Source of the DNA: Tigriopus japonicus
Lineage: Eukaryota > Arthropoda > Copepoda > Harpacticoida > Harpacticidae
Direction of reading: 5' to 3'
Assembly: GCA_010645155.1 (NCBI GenBank)
Contig: CM021322.1
Span: 11,805,841 to 11,869,840 of the forward strand
DNA length: 64,000 nucleotides
The notes beneath the pieces were generated by a model. It was given only the letters and a program-made list of their open reading frames with translations, ran no database searches and had not been told where the DNA came from. Positions 21,174 to 32,275 of the stretch are shown one piece after another (the stretch's first letter is position 1; each line of letters opens with the position of its first letter). The translations under genes were made by a program, and so were the position numbers.

Positions 21174-24100
21174 TTACTCTATCAGCTTTAACACTTTGCC
21201 GATGGCCACGGTTTTGCCTGTAAAACAAGGCAAAGGAAAGAAGCTTTAGACAACCATGATCTAACTAGCATAATCATTTATATCATATCTACCTTCGTCT
21301 CGCAATGTGAACCGTCCCAATTGAGGATAATCCTTAAATGTCTCCATACAGATGACGTCTTCCGTGACGAACCGGACAATGGCAATTTGGTCCTGTTTGA
21401 TGAATCTGGGCCGCGTCTTGGACTTTTCTCCGGTCTTTTTATCCACGAGGCAGATCAAGGCCTTCAGAGTGACCTCTTCAATGATGGCTTGGAGATGGAG
21501 GACGAACGTCTTGCCGGAGCAGATGATGCTTGGATAATCGAGCACCACGATCTGCACATTGCCGAAAAAAAACAAAAAAGAAAGAAGGGTTTGCAATGAG
21601 AAAGGATAGGGACAAAGGGGTTGATTCCGGAAATTACCTGAGCATCAAACTTCTTGGTAGATTTGATAGGGTTATTAGGATCACAGAGCACAAACCCCAC
21701 TGAGATGTCGGCTTCGTCCACACCTTTGAGCTTCACTTTGACGTTCTCACCGCAAACCACCTTGGTGACTTCGATGTCGTCGGACCAAAGGTTGTCTACC
21801 TTGACGTCGCTCTACAAAAATCATTCAAACATGAAGCGGCAAATCTCCACTATTTTCATCACATTAAGCGTCGTAACCTTACCCTGTTGGGATAGATGGC
21901 TAAAGTCTGGCCTTTGAGACATTGACCGGATTCGACCTTGCCCATGACAACAGCTCCCATGTCGGAGTATTTCTCACAAATGGGCATCATGAATGGACCG
22001 TCAACGTTGCGAGTGAATGAAACCATGTCGTCTAGGAACCGTATGAACGAGAGCCCCCTGAAAAGGAAGATCAGCCTTAGTTGATATCATTTATGGGTCA
22101 TTTTCAAGTTGGATCTTTGGCATAATCAGCCGGTTCTGAGAAGAAACAGAGTATTTAACCAAGTTATTAGAACTCTTACGTGAACCAAGGCGCCACTTCG
22201 CCCACAGGATGAAGGAGACCCGATCCGGTGAGTCCAGACACGGGCATAAAGTTCACGTCCTTGGCAGGATTGAAGCCCACCTTCTTCAAGTAGGGTGTCA
22301 AATTCTCTTTACAATAGTTGTATCTGAAACAAACACAGGTCTCGTCAATAACTAGACCCCATTTCCACGGGATTTATAGCCTGCCTGGCTGCCTACCTTT
22401 CTTCCGACCATTCGACCGTGGGGTCATCCATCTTGTTGACGAGCACCACCAAATGCTTGACTCCGGCCGTTTTGACGAGCATGGCGTGTTCCCGGGTTTG
22501 TCCGCCACGCTCGAAGCCCGTCTCGAATTCGCCTTTGCGGGCGGAAATGACGAGCACGGCCAGATCGGCCTGAGCCGCTCCGCCGATCATGTTGGGCACG
22601 AAGCTCTTGTGACCGGGCGCATCCAGGATGGTGAAGTGTTTCTTTTCCGTTTCGAAGTAGGCTCGACCCACTTCGACGGTCTTGCCCTTGTCCCGCTCCT
22701 CTTGGTTGGTGTCCATACACCAGGACAGATACCACGTCTCGCGATTCTTCTCCTTGGCCTCGCGCTCGTATTTCTCCAAGGTTCGAGCGTCCACCATGCC
22801 CGTCAATTTTTGGATCTGACCACCAATCGTGGACTTGCCGGCATCTGTCCAAGAAAAGAACATGATGAAAAAGGCACACCGTTAGACTGGGATATCAATA
22901 GACCGACCAGGCAAGAGCAAGAAAACAACTATTTTTACTTTTTTCGAAACTAATACGAGCCAAGTCTGTTCAAAATATACCTATAGAAGACGTCGAGTTG
23001 GCTTGGAACTAAGCGAAAAATATAGAGAAAAAATCGAACATACTCTCTCTCTTCTTGCCCAATCTTCCCTATGCCACAAGCGGTTTTAAGAAGACAAGCT
23101 ATGATAAATAATGAGTTTTTAAGTAGCCAGAATTCAAAAGAGTATGCTCCAGAATCAAGATTTAATTTTCCTTTATTTTAAGACTCCGACGACTATCAAA
23201 TAAATAAATAAAAACGACGCTCACTATCAAATTTGACCCTTACTAGTGATTGAGTATTCTTATTTTCTTGTACACACTACACGGTGGTTAGAATTTCTGT
23301 TTAAGTGTTTGCTCAAATGCCAAGGCTTCCAATTACGATTTTTAATGTCACAGTGTCATAATGAAGAAATCTTGTGAATAAATACATATTAAAAGTAGCT
23401 CAAATAACTATATTAATTTACTTCTATAAATAAGTCTATAAAATGCATCGAATTATGCCATGAAATGCTCCGGCTATATTTTGCAGCGATTGCAAAGAAA
23501 AATGATTTACATTTTCGATGTCGCAAAAATAAGTAATAATTTTTCGTTTCTCTATGATATTGTCTAGTTTGTAAGATTGATATATAATGTAACTTAAAAC
23601 TGGCTGAAAGTGTTCACTTTTTAATGAAATTTTCGTAAATCATCTTTGATAAGGTAGAATTACATAAATTAAAAAGTTATTGGTGATCTGCGCATACTTG
23701 AAAACTAAACTTTTAGTACTACGTAAATTTTTGGTTCAAAAAGTGCAATATTTGCAACGAACAGTTTGCATTGGAATTTTGCGGAAATTTGACCTTTTGT
23801 CTTACAATGTTTGATAAAAGTACCAAAGAAAAAAGAATCCAAAAATATTTTTGGATACAAAATTATTACAAATATTTAATAATACACATTTTACACAATT
23901 TCACACAAGTAATTTACTTGTGTAAATTTTTTTTACAATTAATATTTCGCAATTCGATCAATATCCTTCATAATTCGAATAATATATATAAAAGAAGTAT
24001 AATATTTCGCAATTATTTTTTACACAATTACACATAATATTAAATTAAAAATAACATTTTAATTTAAAAATAAAATTTACTTGTGTAATTTTACACAATT

Positions 24101-24834
24101 TTTATTATACGAAAACAGTATATGGTCGGAAATCAAGATGGAATCAGGATTTTCCTTTATTTTGAAGACTGTTTGAAAACTCCTCTACACACTAAATATG
24201 CGACTAACTTTCTAACTATTACTAGTAAGAAATTGCGTTCAATCCATCTCCGCAAAACAAAGTGTGTTCATTTCCATTTCTAGTGCGTGCCCTTCACTAC
24301 ATTTGACTAGATTTTCTCGTGGTCCATGGCTGCACTAGAACATTGTTAGTGCGCTTGCCGGCTTTCCTTACCCACGTGTCCGATGAAAACAATGTTGACA
24401 TGCTCCTTTTCGGTGGTGGTGGCATCATTGGCCGGCAAATGACTGGTTTTGGGCTTGGATCGCGGTTTGGACGAAGGCACAAAATGCCCGTCACTCGTCT
24501 CCATCGAACTGTCCTCCTCTTCGTCGTCATCGTCGTTGTCGTTGTCCCGGTTGTTGGTCCGGTGATCGGCGTTCCGCCCATCGCCATCATCGGGCGTGCT
24601 GGCCGCCGTGCCCGAGCCCAAACTCACGTCCACCACGTCTTCCCAATGTTCAACGGTGGGCGTGCCACCGCCACTCCCACTGGCGGCTGAGGCCACGGGA
24701 GGCGGCGGCGCCGCACGCGCGGATTCGTCTTCGCCGTCTTTGAGGAAATTGGGCACGAATTCCATGGCGTTGACGTTCAAGTTGGTCATGCGACTGTCCA
24801 GTTCCTCATCGTGGTTCTTCGGCGGCTGAGCCAT
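21174..24834 (-). CDS. eRF3: Eukaryotic peptide chain release factor eRF3 (GSPT/Sup35), seven exons, 568 aa
   Basis: Cytosolic translational GTPase that acts with eRF1 in stop-codon termination. Exons (minus strand): 24834-24372, 22844-22397, 22323-22180, 22057-21883, 21811-21638, 21551-21293, 21217-21174. Junctions are GT-AG, phases agree, and the total is 569 codons with the stop. The N-terminus (about 145 aa) has one PAM2-type PABP-binding motif, NLNVNAMEFVP (18-28), and an Asp/Glu-rich stretch (97-108), but no Q/N-rich prion-like region. GTPase motifs: GHVDAGKST (152-160, split by intron 1), DAPGHKSF, NKMD and SGLTG. The two C-terminal beta-barrels include PFMMPICEKYSDMGAVVMGK, FVLCDPNNP, ALICLVDKKTGEKSKTRPRF and GRFTLRDEGKTVAIGKVLKL, matching human GSPT1. 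A 5' UTR intron is likely because an acceptor (TTCTTTTAG) lies 23 bp upstream of ATG 24834. The GTPase fold looks complete, so the gene is probably functional. Confidence 0.97.
22845..24371 (-). other. eRF3 intron 1 (1527 bp), AT-rich with palindromes
   Basis: It splits the P-loop Asp codon. The part at about 23.85-24.12 kb is extremely AT-rich with repeated ACACAATT and TTACTTGTGT motifs, including a near-perfect palindrome (CACAAGTAA-T-TTACTTGTG) at about 23903-23921. No coding signal was seen. Confidence 0.65.
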
Positions 24835-24857
24835 GTTGAGTGAGGGCGTGCCAACGG

Positions 24858-26340
24858 CTAAAAGAACAAACAAAAGAATTGAGCCTCCAATTCATCGCCA
24901 AACGCGTCAAGAGTGTGAATAAGACTTTCAATAAAAAAATGAACGTGATGGTCGGCAGCTACATCCGGGTCAAAGAATTTTTTTGTATTATAGTAAACTA
25001 ATTTAAGCTGAACTAGACGTCGCCCTTAAGAGATGGGTTTGTGGGGTAAGTTTAGTAGTTCGCTTTTGATTTCGACTGGCACTCTGAGCTCCACTAAGGT
25101 TTTCGATCGATCCTCCAGATTTCATCAACAACACAACCGGAAACACGGGATTCGTTTCGCCCTGAGGAACATTTTCAATCTCAAGCAAATATATCCTCTT
25201 TGTGGCTTGGCCAATTTATAGCCGCTCTGGAAAATTGCCATCTTCAAAATATAATTTAAAGGTTGGGCATCAATATCGATTTGTCGTTTGCCGGATGGCC
25301 GTGCACTCTAAATTAAAAAAACTTGATCTAAGCCACGTTGAAAAGCCATTGCCCGAATTAGAGGGCATGAGGGAGTTCAAACGACTTCTTTAATGATTGA
25401 AAAAATGCGTTAAAGGCGCTCCTCTCTTCCAAATGAATCCATCCGGAGATTCACCGGTATTGAACTCGTTTTGGACCCCCCTTTCATTCTAAGTTCCAGC
25501 TGAGCCAAGCTAAACCGGCTAGTTCGATATTTCGCGTCTTCTACGATGTCGACACGCCTCGTTTTAACCCGACCCAAACACGGTTCTGGCATTGGGTGTT
25601 TCTCCAGACTCACTTAGGGATTTCTCGTCAAGAGGAAAAGGAAGGCGGGGTCGGTCCCCGAATCAACGGTCCCAATGGAAAACGGCCCGTTCAACTGGAA
25701 ACGAGGTCCCGGGGGGATCACACACCACCGCCGCAATCACACACTCACAGAATCGGCCCGAGCGACAAAATGCACCACGATCTTGGGACGGGCAGTTCGT
25801 TTCTCTCCGACCTATGTCAATCAATAATCCCGTCTCAACTCGCAAAGGCGGGACGGACGCACGGACATTCAAGGGGCGGGTCGGATTGGTCGTGCGGTCA
25901 AGTTGACAACGTTGGTTGATGATGAAGCTCGCGGGAATCTGGTTTCGCGTGGCGCACGTTGCACACAACTTTTTTTTCTTCCTCACTTCTGGCAACTCGT
26001 CGGCGTCAATCGGGCCGAATGGTCCGAGAAATAAGGCAAAGGCGTCGGCGTCAGGGATGCCAAATCAGCCTCAATCTGGACCATGAGCGACGATTTTAAT
26101 TCGGGATGAAACGCGGGAATGGGACGTGATCGTTGGAACGTTAGTTAGCGTTTTGATCGCTTCATAGCAGGAGCCATCGCCAGTCAAAAAGTGAGTCGCA
26201 TTTTCATGGGCTCCGTGGATTGCGTTATTTTGAAGTCCGAAGTGTGTTTCTCTTGGAAGAGGGAGACGGATAATGAAGCTCCCCAGGGGACCCAACCTTG
26301 ATTAATCTTTAGGGCAATTTCCACCATCTCAATGTAATGG
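24858..26340 (-). promoter_or_regulatory. Upstream region of eRF3, GC-rich at about 25.6-26.05 kb
   Basis: The first part is probably the 5' UTR intron. The roughly 450 bp centred on 25.8 kb is clearly richer in G, C and CpG than its surroundings, with a CCGGGGGG run and several CGGGAC-type motifs. This suits a housekeeping promoter and first non-coding exon of the eRF3 gene. No TATA box or defined transcription start was identified, so the call is inferential. Confidence 0.4.
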
Positions 26341-29300
26341 AACTTTTTGTACGAAATTTATTAACTTATTCTTTGAACGGGAAACTTCCGAATGCGGATG
26401 GACCTTAAGACAAAAACAAGATAGTTTTGTTTCAGTCGACAATGCTGCATTTCGATTCATTTTTTAGCTCCTTTTATTGTCGCAGTGTGCTATGGTTAAA
26501 AGTTATATAAAGAGTGATTGTGAAAGAGAATCAAAGGGGAATCCCCCTCTCCCTTATAAGATAGCTTTGTCAGCAAAAAATGTTTCCAAACCGTCGTGTA
26601 CCAAGATGAGAAAACTCTCCCTTCTTTCAAATCCACTATGAATCTTATTTCGTTCGAGAAAACACGACAAAATTCACCAGGCTGTGATACCTTTTTCTGC
26701 CGCTTTCAATCTGAAACGTTGAAATTGGCGTGTGAATGCTCAAATAATCTCAAAATGCAAATGATGCTCCAAGTGGAGGTGACATTTATTTGCATAAGAT
26801 CTCCACGTCTGTTCATTATTCCCTCAAGTGTCTGCCTGGCTTTGAATATTGGTCAAAGTTGGTCATCCTGAGAACACTTTGTGCCATGTGTTCGACACGT
26901 GCAGCGAGCCCACTAAATCCATTTTGCATTGAGCAATATGGCGACATATTTGAATTAGACTCTACTATTGATCTTATCATTAGCAGATCATGCAACAACG
27001 GGCACTTTAAATGCTGTTTCAGTATGTTCATCGAACATTTGGGCAGAGGAACTGGTTGGATAAAAATGCCATTAGGTTCAGTGAAGAAGTCTTACGGTCG
27101 CCTTAGCACAACAATCGGCTGATCTCGGGAGTGAAATCTCACTGTTATTTTAGGCTAGATGGCCGAGAGATCGGCCTGAGGCCGTTCTATTGGTGAGGCC
27201 AACGGCTCAAACCAGGCCTCAGCCGGTCGATGGCCCATTTGGCGAGATTGGCCGGAGGAAGTGCATGCGTGGATGTAAAGTCGGTAGGTTTTTTATTCTA
27301 CCTCTAAACCTGCATTTTTGAGCCTTCCTTTTTTGAAGTCCATTTTTGAGCCCAGGGACGAATGTGCTATTCCATGACAGTGTTTAACCCACGATTCGGA
27401 AATATTTCAAATGGGCACAAATTGAAAAAAGTTACGATGTATTTTGTGATTGAAGTTTGAAATTTGTTCCCTAGAGGGCGTGCACTCTAGCATAGAGGAC
27501 TGTAAACTTTTAAACTTTCAGTGGTCTATGACTCTAGGCACTTTACCGACATCTACATACGTTTGTTGAAAACGAGCATTTGGGAGTTTGGACATGAGCA
27601 TAGGTTTTCTAGAATTTTTTTTTTACAGATTTTGTCAGCATATAATGGCAATTTACAAATTACTGAAAAGAGCAATAAAGAAGACAATTAATTTTACGAA
27701 AAAACGAAAAAAGGCGATGAAAACTGCCCTCAAAGTAAACGAAACGCGCGGATGGAAAATAAATGACCACCTTGCCATGGATATTGATGCACTAGTGATG
27801 TGTTTCGAACCAGGAGTGCTGCTAGTTTTGACTCGGAAGTTTATCCCGGTTAAAAAAGGCAGGTTGTATTGAATTTTTTTGAAAAGGCCTAAACAGGGAC
27901 CAATTTGGCAACACTCGAACTAGTTCGATTTCGAGTTCCATCGATAGTTATGAAAATGGATTTTGAGTTGGCAGTGCTGCCATATTTTATGGTAGATAAG
28001 GTCTATTGCTTGGTGAAAAGTTTAGTTGTGGTCAGATTTTTTGTAATGGTGACGATGTGAGGTCCGGACGAAAAAACAACAAAGCAGCGTTGCCAGATAT
28101 TTCCAAATCAATAGTTTTGAATTGTATAATGGCAAATGCCATGGACAACACTTATTCTAATTTAAAAATTTCGTACTTATAAAACAAACAAAACCATCTT
28201 AAGCTATTGACCTAATAAAAATTCTTGATTATCAGATTCTCAATTTCCAGATTCAAGCTTATTACTGAGTAGTTTTAATCAAGCATTTTTTCTTTGGATT
28301 CAATGTAGAATGTTTGAATTTCTTTAAATCAATACTTTAGGTTTCCAAATTTGTTAGCTCAAGTGCCAATCATGGCGTGACGCAATTTGTTTCTGTCAAA
28401 CCAAATGTGACCAAACCAAAGCTATTTCTGAACATGATCAAAATCTCGAGATGTAACCAATTTCCAAAGGTGCACTTACCCCTTGAAGCAGGTAGTAGAG
28501 GAAACTTTAGGGTAGTTTTTGCTGACCTTTACGGGTGTTTTCTGGAGGCCCTCCAGGTCCTGAATGTTATTATTTTCCATTGTTTTTCCTCAATGGGAAT
28601 AACCAAAGATTGAAAAGTGCCATATCCAAATTACATGATGATCAGTCCTATATTTGGCACCTTTTGTGTATCATGAAGACATTTGTCTTCGTTTTTTTTT
28701 TCGAGCACGAAAGTGCCACCCTTCTTCCAGCGATCTTGTGAGGCACAAATAAGGCTCCAGGATCTTTTAGACAATACCACATGAAATAGGAACCTATGAT
28801 GGAATCGTCAAAATAGTCAATTGCCTTTTTGATTCAAAAAGGTCCCGCACAGGCTCAACATTGTCAAACCATGACGAACATTTCTTAAAGTAAACTTCAT
28901 TGACTTTTTGCGCCCACATCTTTCCTATCTTTTGGTCAAAGTCGGCAAATTTGACTAAAATGAAAAGCCTTGACTCTTTACACACCATTTAAGGTGTTTT
29001 TTTTCACTTTTTATGATTTTGTTGGCCTTGTACAAAGCAACAACAAAGTCGCGCATGGAGACCCTTTGGAAAATTTTCAAGGGGGGTTGGCGCCCAATCC
29101 ACTTTTTTTTGACGGGCTTAATAGGGTCAAAAACAGGGTTGTCAAAAATGTTTACGACACAAATTTTGTAGCCAAAACTTTGAAGTTTTGCGTGATACCT
29201 GATTTTTTAAAATAGGTTGTGGGGATCAAAAATTACAAAGTCGTTTGCATTCTTTTTGGCATACCTCTCGTGTAAAAGTGCTCTAGTTGAACCCATTTTT

Positions 29301-30240
29301 AAAGGATTTTGTGTCAACCTTAGTGACTGGAGAGGCTCAAAATGCAACTGAACATTGATTGGCCTGCTTATTCTTTTGTTGAAATTCAAGACTTTTCTTG
29401 GATATCTAGTGTCAAAAGTTACAATAAATCCAAATTGAGAATATTTCATATTATTATTACTCAGAAACATAACATTGAACCTTGGAATCAAATGACAAGT
29501 GTCAATGGAAAAATGTGCTCATTATGTTAAAAACTGTTGGACCTTAATGTGAAACTGACTTTGTCAATCATCAAAAATTCATGTCATTAGCTTCAGAGTC
29601 ATAACATCATCAACATTATGAAATCACGTTAAACTCACGCAGATGTAATCCAAGAGATTAAGGGTGTGAATCCCATTGATTGGAAAGCATTGAGTTGTTT
29701 TTTTAGTGAACATATACGGTAGGTCAAACAAGTAAAAATTGACCTTAGATGAACCAAATCATTATTAACACATTGACTTGCTTGTGCATATTCTTATCTT
29801 GGTTTTGTTCCTTCTTGTCTTGTTTTCAAATATATATTTAGTTTTTTCTACCAAATAAATGAAGAATTTCGGCACACTTCAGATTATTTCTTACAACCAA
29901 AACGTAAAATCAAAATGGACATGTCACTTATCTGTTCAGTTAAAAAAGTCACCAGTAATAATTACCAAACATTCTTGATGTGAAAACAAACACAATAACA
30001 TAATAAGTTTCCTTATAGAAATAACACAATTTTTACATTAAAATTGAACCACATTGCAAACGAAGTTACACTTTTGTAAAAAAAATTGTAATGTTTTATG
30101 AAGTAATCGCACAAAAATATTAGTTAGAAAAGACAATCTTTTATGCAATCTTCGTCCAATAAACCATAGATTAAGCCCCTTTTTAGGCATTTAATCTTGT
30201 TTGTCAGGAATTTGAACCCCTTGTGTCGGGATAAACAATT
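26341..30240. other. Intergenic DNA, no gene recognised
   Basis: AT-rich DNA with a local GC-rich, GGCC-dense block at 27154-27250 that can form an imperfect hairpin. Short open frames here (for example 26596-26871 and 27588-27872) do not resemble known proteins. Confidence 0.5.
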
Positions 30241-30248
30241 GGGTAAAC

Positions 30249-30591
30249 CAAAGAAGCTCATGGGAAAGAAGCGAAAACTAGGCCAAGTTGTTGGGGTTTT
30301 TCGAAGCTTCAATTGTTTGCCGTTGTTGTCGCCACCTTAAACTCAGGAAGTCTAAATTGCAAAGAAATTCGATTTTGCGAAAAGTTTAAATAAATCATGC
30401 CAATACTGATCAATTCAGTTGTCATATTGCATAATAAGCAGTGCTCAAGTTATTGTGTTGGTATTTTTTGGATCCTTTTCCTGCATTTTTCTCTCTTGAG
30501 CTTCTCAGTTTGTTGGGCTTTTTTGAAGCTTCACGTTAACGCCACTTGTTACTAGGGTCAAGTTTTCGCTTCTTTCCCATGAGCTTCTTTA
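30249..30591. mobile_element. Non-autonomous hAT-type element (343 bp) with perfect 8-bp target duplication
   Basis: The terminal inverted repeats share AAAGAAGCTCATGGGAAAG and continue to about 30 matching bases; the ends are CAAAG and TAAAG, both fitting YARNG. The element is flanked by identical GGGTAAAC 8-mers at 30241-30248 and 30592-30599. The interior has no coding capacity. Confidence 0.85.
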
Positions 30592-30599
30592 GGGTAAAC

Positions 30600-31405
30600 T
30601 AACTAAAAACAGGGGTTTATGATCTACTTTTATGTCTTATGGGTAAAAGTTTCTTCAAGCTTATCTTGATCATTGAAAGAGACGAAATTAAATCTTTTTC
30701 GTGCCTTTTCAGACTTTATTTATCTCTTGTCAAGTTACCACTTTGGTGGATTTTGTTAGTTTCGAATCTAGATCCTCATACTCGTTCAAAATGCGTCTGC
30801 TTCACTCACAATGTTCTTCGATGTCGTTTTGAATGGTCCAAGAACTCTCTCATGTCAGAGCCGCATATTTCAAGGTATTAAAATGATAACCAACAAGAGC
30901 ATGGGGGAGATAACCGCAAAAACATCTCCTCTCCAATGGCATTGTCAATAACAACCACTAACACAACCACACTCTTACCGACTAAAGTATTTAGAGTCAA
31001 GCTCTGATGTGCCCTTTGTAAAGTGAGTGAGTACAGTAAGAGGGTGAATGAGAGTTTTCTGGGAGAGCCGAGCCCAAACTGAAGCTCCACAAAATGGACG
31101 GAGAGAGCCTCGGTTCGATGCAGAAAAAGTAGATTGCGGGGAATTTCAAACGAATTCCTCAGTCTTTTCAGGCGATTTCTTGGTCTCAATAATGGATAGG
31201 CAGGCGTTCGGGCGAATCTTGGTCAACGCGTTTTACTTTGTGATCCCAATTCCACATGCAAATCATGTGACTGGCGATCAGCATAATGGTAAACAGTAAT
31301 AACAATGACACTTGGTTTGGCTTAAAATTGTGATCGATTTCATATGATCATAACAAAGTCCTGTCTAAGCTAAAAAATCAATACCTCGAGATTTGTTTTT
31401 TTAGT
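30600..31405. other. Intergenic DNA, no gene recognised
   Basis: No repeat or coding similarity was recognised in this stretch. Confidence 0.45.
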
Positions 31406-31490
31406 GATGGGCCGAAAGCGCTTTCGGCCGATTTCGGCCGAAATTTCGGTTTCGGTTTCGGCTTCGGTTATGCCTGCCGAAATCGAAAGC
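31406..31490 (+). mobile_element. Left terminus of a hAT-type element, right end missing
   Basis: It begins TAGTGATGGGCCGAAAGCG and shares its first ten bases with the termini of the element at 34384-34678. It is followed by a TTTCGGCCGAAA-type palindromic block and TTTCGG repeats. No matching CCCATCACTA end was found nearby, so it is a truncated relic. Confidence 0.5.
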
Positions 31491-31723
31491 AGACAAGCAC
31501 TATGTAAAATGGAGTTTGACAACAAAATCAAAAAAAATTGGTCCAAAAACCTCTGAAATTTAAGTTTTCCGATTTTTCAAAATTTGCGGCTATCCCAACA
31601 TCGAACACATGAGCATTCTAATTTTTTATTCTAAATTTTCATTCTAAAAGCGGATTTTTTAATACCGCTACAAGGAATGGGATTCCCTGTAACGAGAGTT
31701 ACTGATTAATATAGCTTATAAAA

Positions 31724-31945
31724 TTACCGTTTATATGAAATTTGATCTACCAATGAGTTACTGTTGGCAGATCTGTACAACCCTTGAATAGTGGGTTGGT
31801 CAGGAATAGTATTCAAAAATTTGTCCAATCCTGCCTTAAATGTTGTTAGAGGATCAGCTCCTACATATTCCCGACGAGGCAAATAGGCAACAAATTGAAC
31901 AATGAAGGAGCCCGATAAAGAAGAGAGGAGGACTTCATTGTTCAA
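31724..31945 (-). pseudogene. LINE (jockey/CR1-like) reverse-transcriptase ORF2 C-terminal remnant
   Basis: The minus-strand frame ends with FKAGLDKFLNTIPDQP, then SNSLVDQ shortly before the stop. This pattern (FKxxLDKFLxxIPDxP ... SNSLxDQ) is recalled from the extreme C-terminus of many arthropod jockey/CR1-like non-LTR retrotransposon proteins. Only about 55 residues look related, with no polymerase or endonuclease domain upstream. It is a 5'-truncated dead copy, as is usual for LINEs. Confidence 0.5.
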
Positions 31946-32094
31946 ACTAGCCTTGATTCCTTAGGATTTGGAGGTGCTTTCAGGGCGCACGTAAAACCTC
32001 TACGATCGCTACAACTGATCTCAAATCCCGGGTTAGGACAGAGCCCATGAAGCCACATACAGTATCCGATACCTTTCATAGTTCAATGCTAAAT

Positions 32095-32275
32095 TTTGAC
32101 TCCGAAGAGTTGAGTTTTTGGTAAGTTGATTTTGCATTGAAAGACGGGTTCAAATGCTAAATTTTGACCCCGAAGAGTTGAGTTTGGAGGGTGGCTGTCA
32201 GCCGGGATCGAACCCCAACCTTCTGCACGACAAATAGACGCAGTACGCACTACGCTATGCCTCACCCCTTAAGAC
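32095..32275 (-). mobile_element. tRNA-derived SINE (second family) with internal duplication
   Basis: On the minus strand a tRNA-like head carries an A-box-like GCATAGCGTAGTGCG and a canonical B box GGTTCGATCCC (about 32200-32210). It is followed by two copies of a segment read on the plus strand as GCTAAATTTTGACYCCGAAG (32089-32108 and 32156-32175). Acceptor-stem ends do not pair as in a real tRNA, so it is a SINE or pseudo-tRNA rather than a functional gene. Confidence 0.5.
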
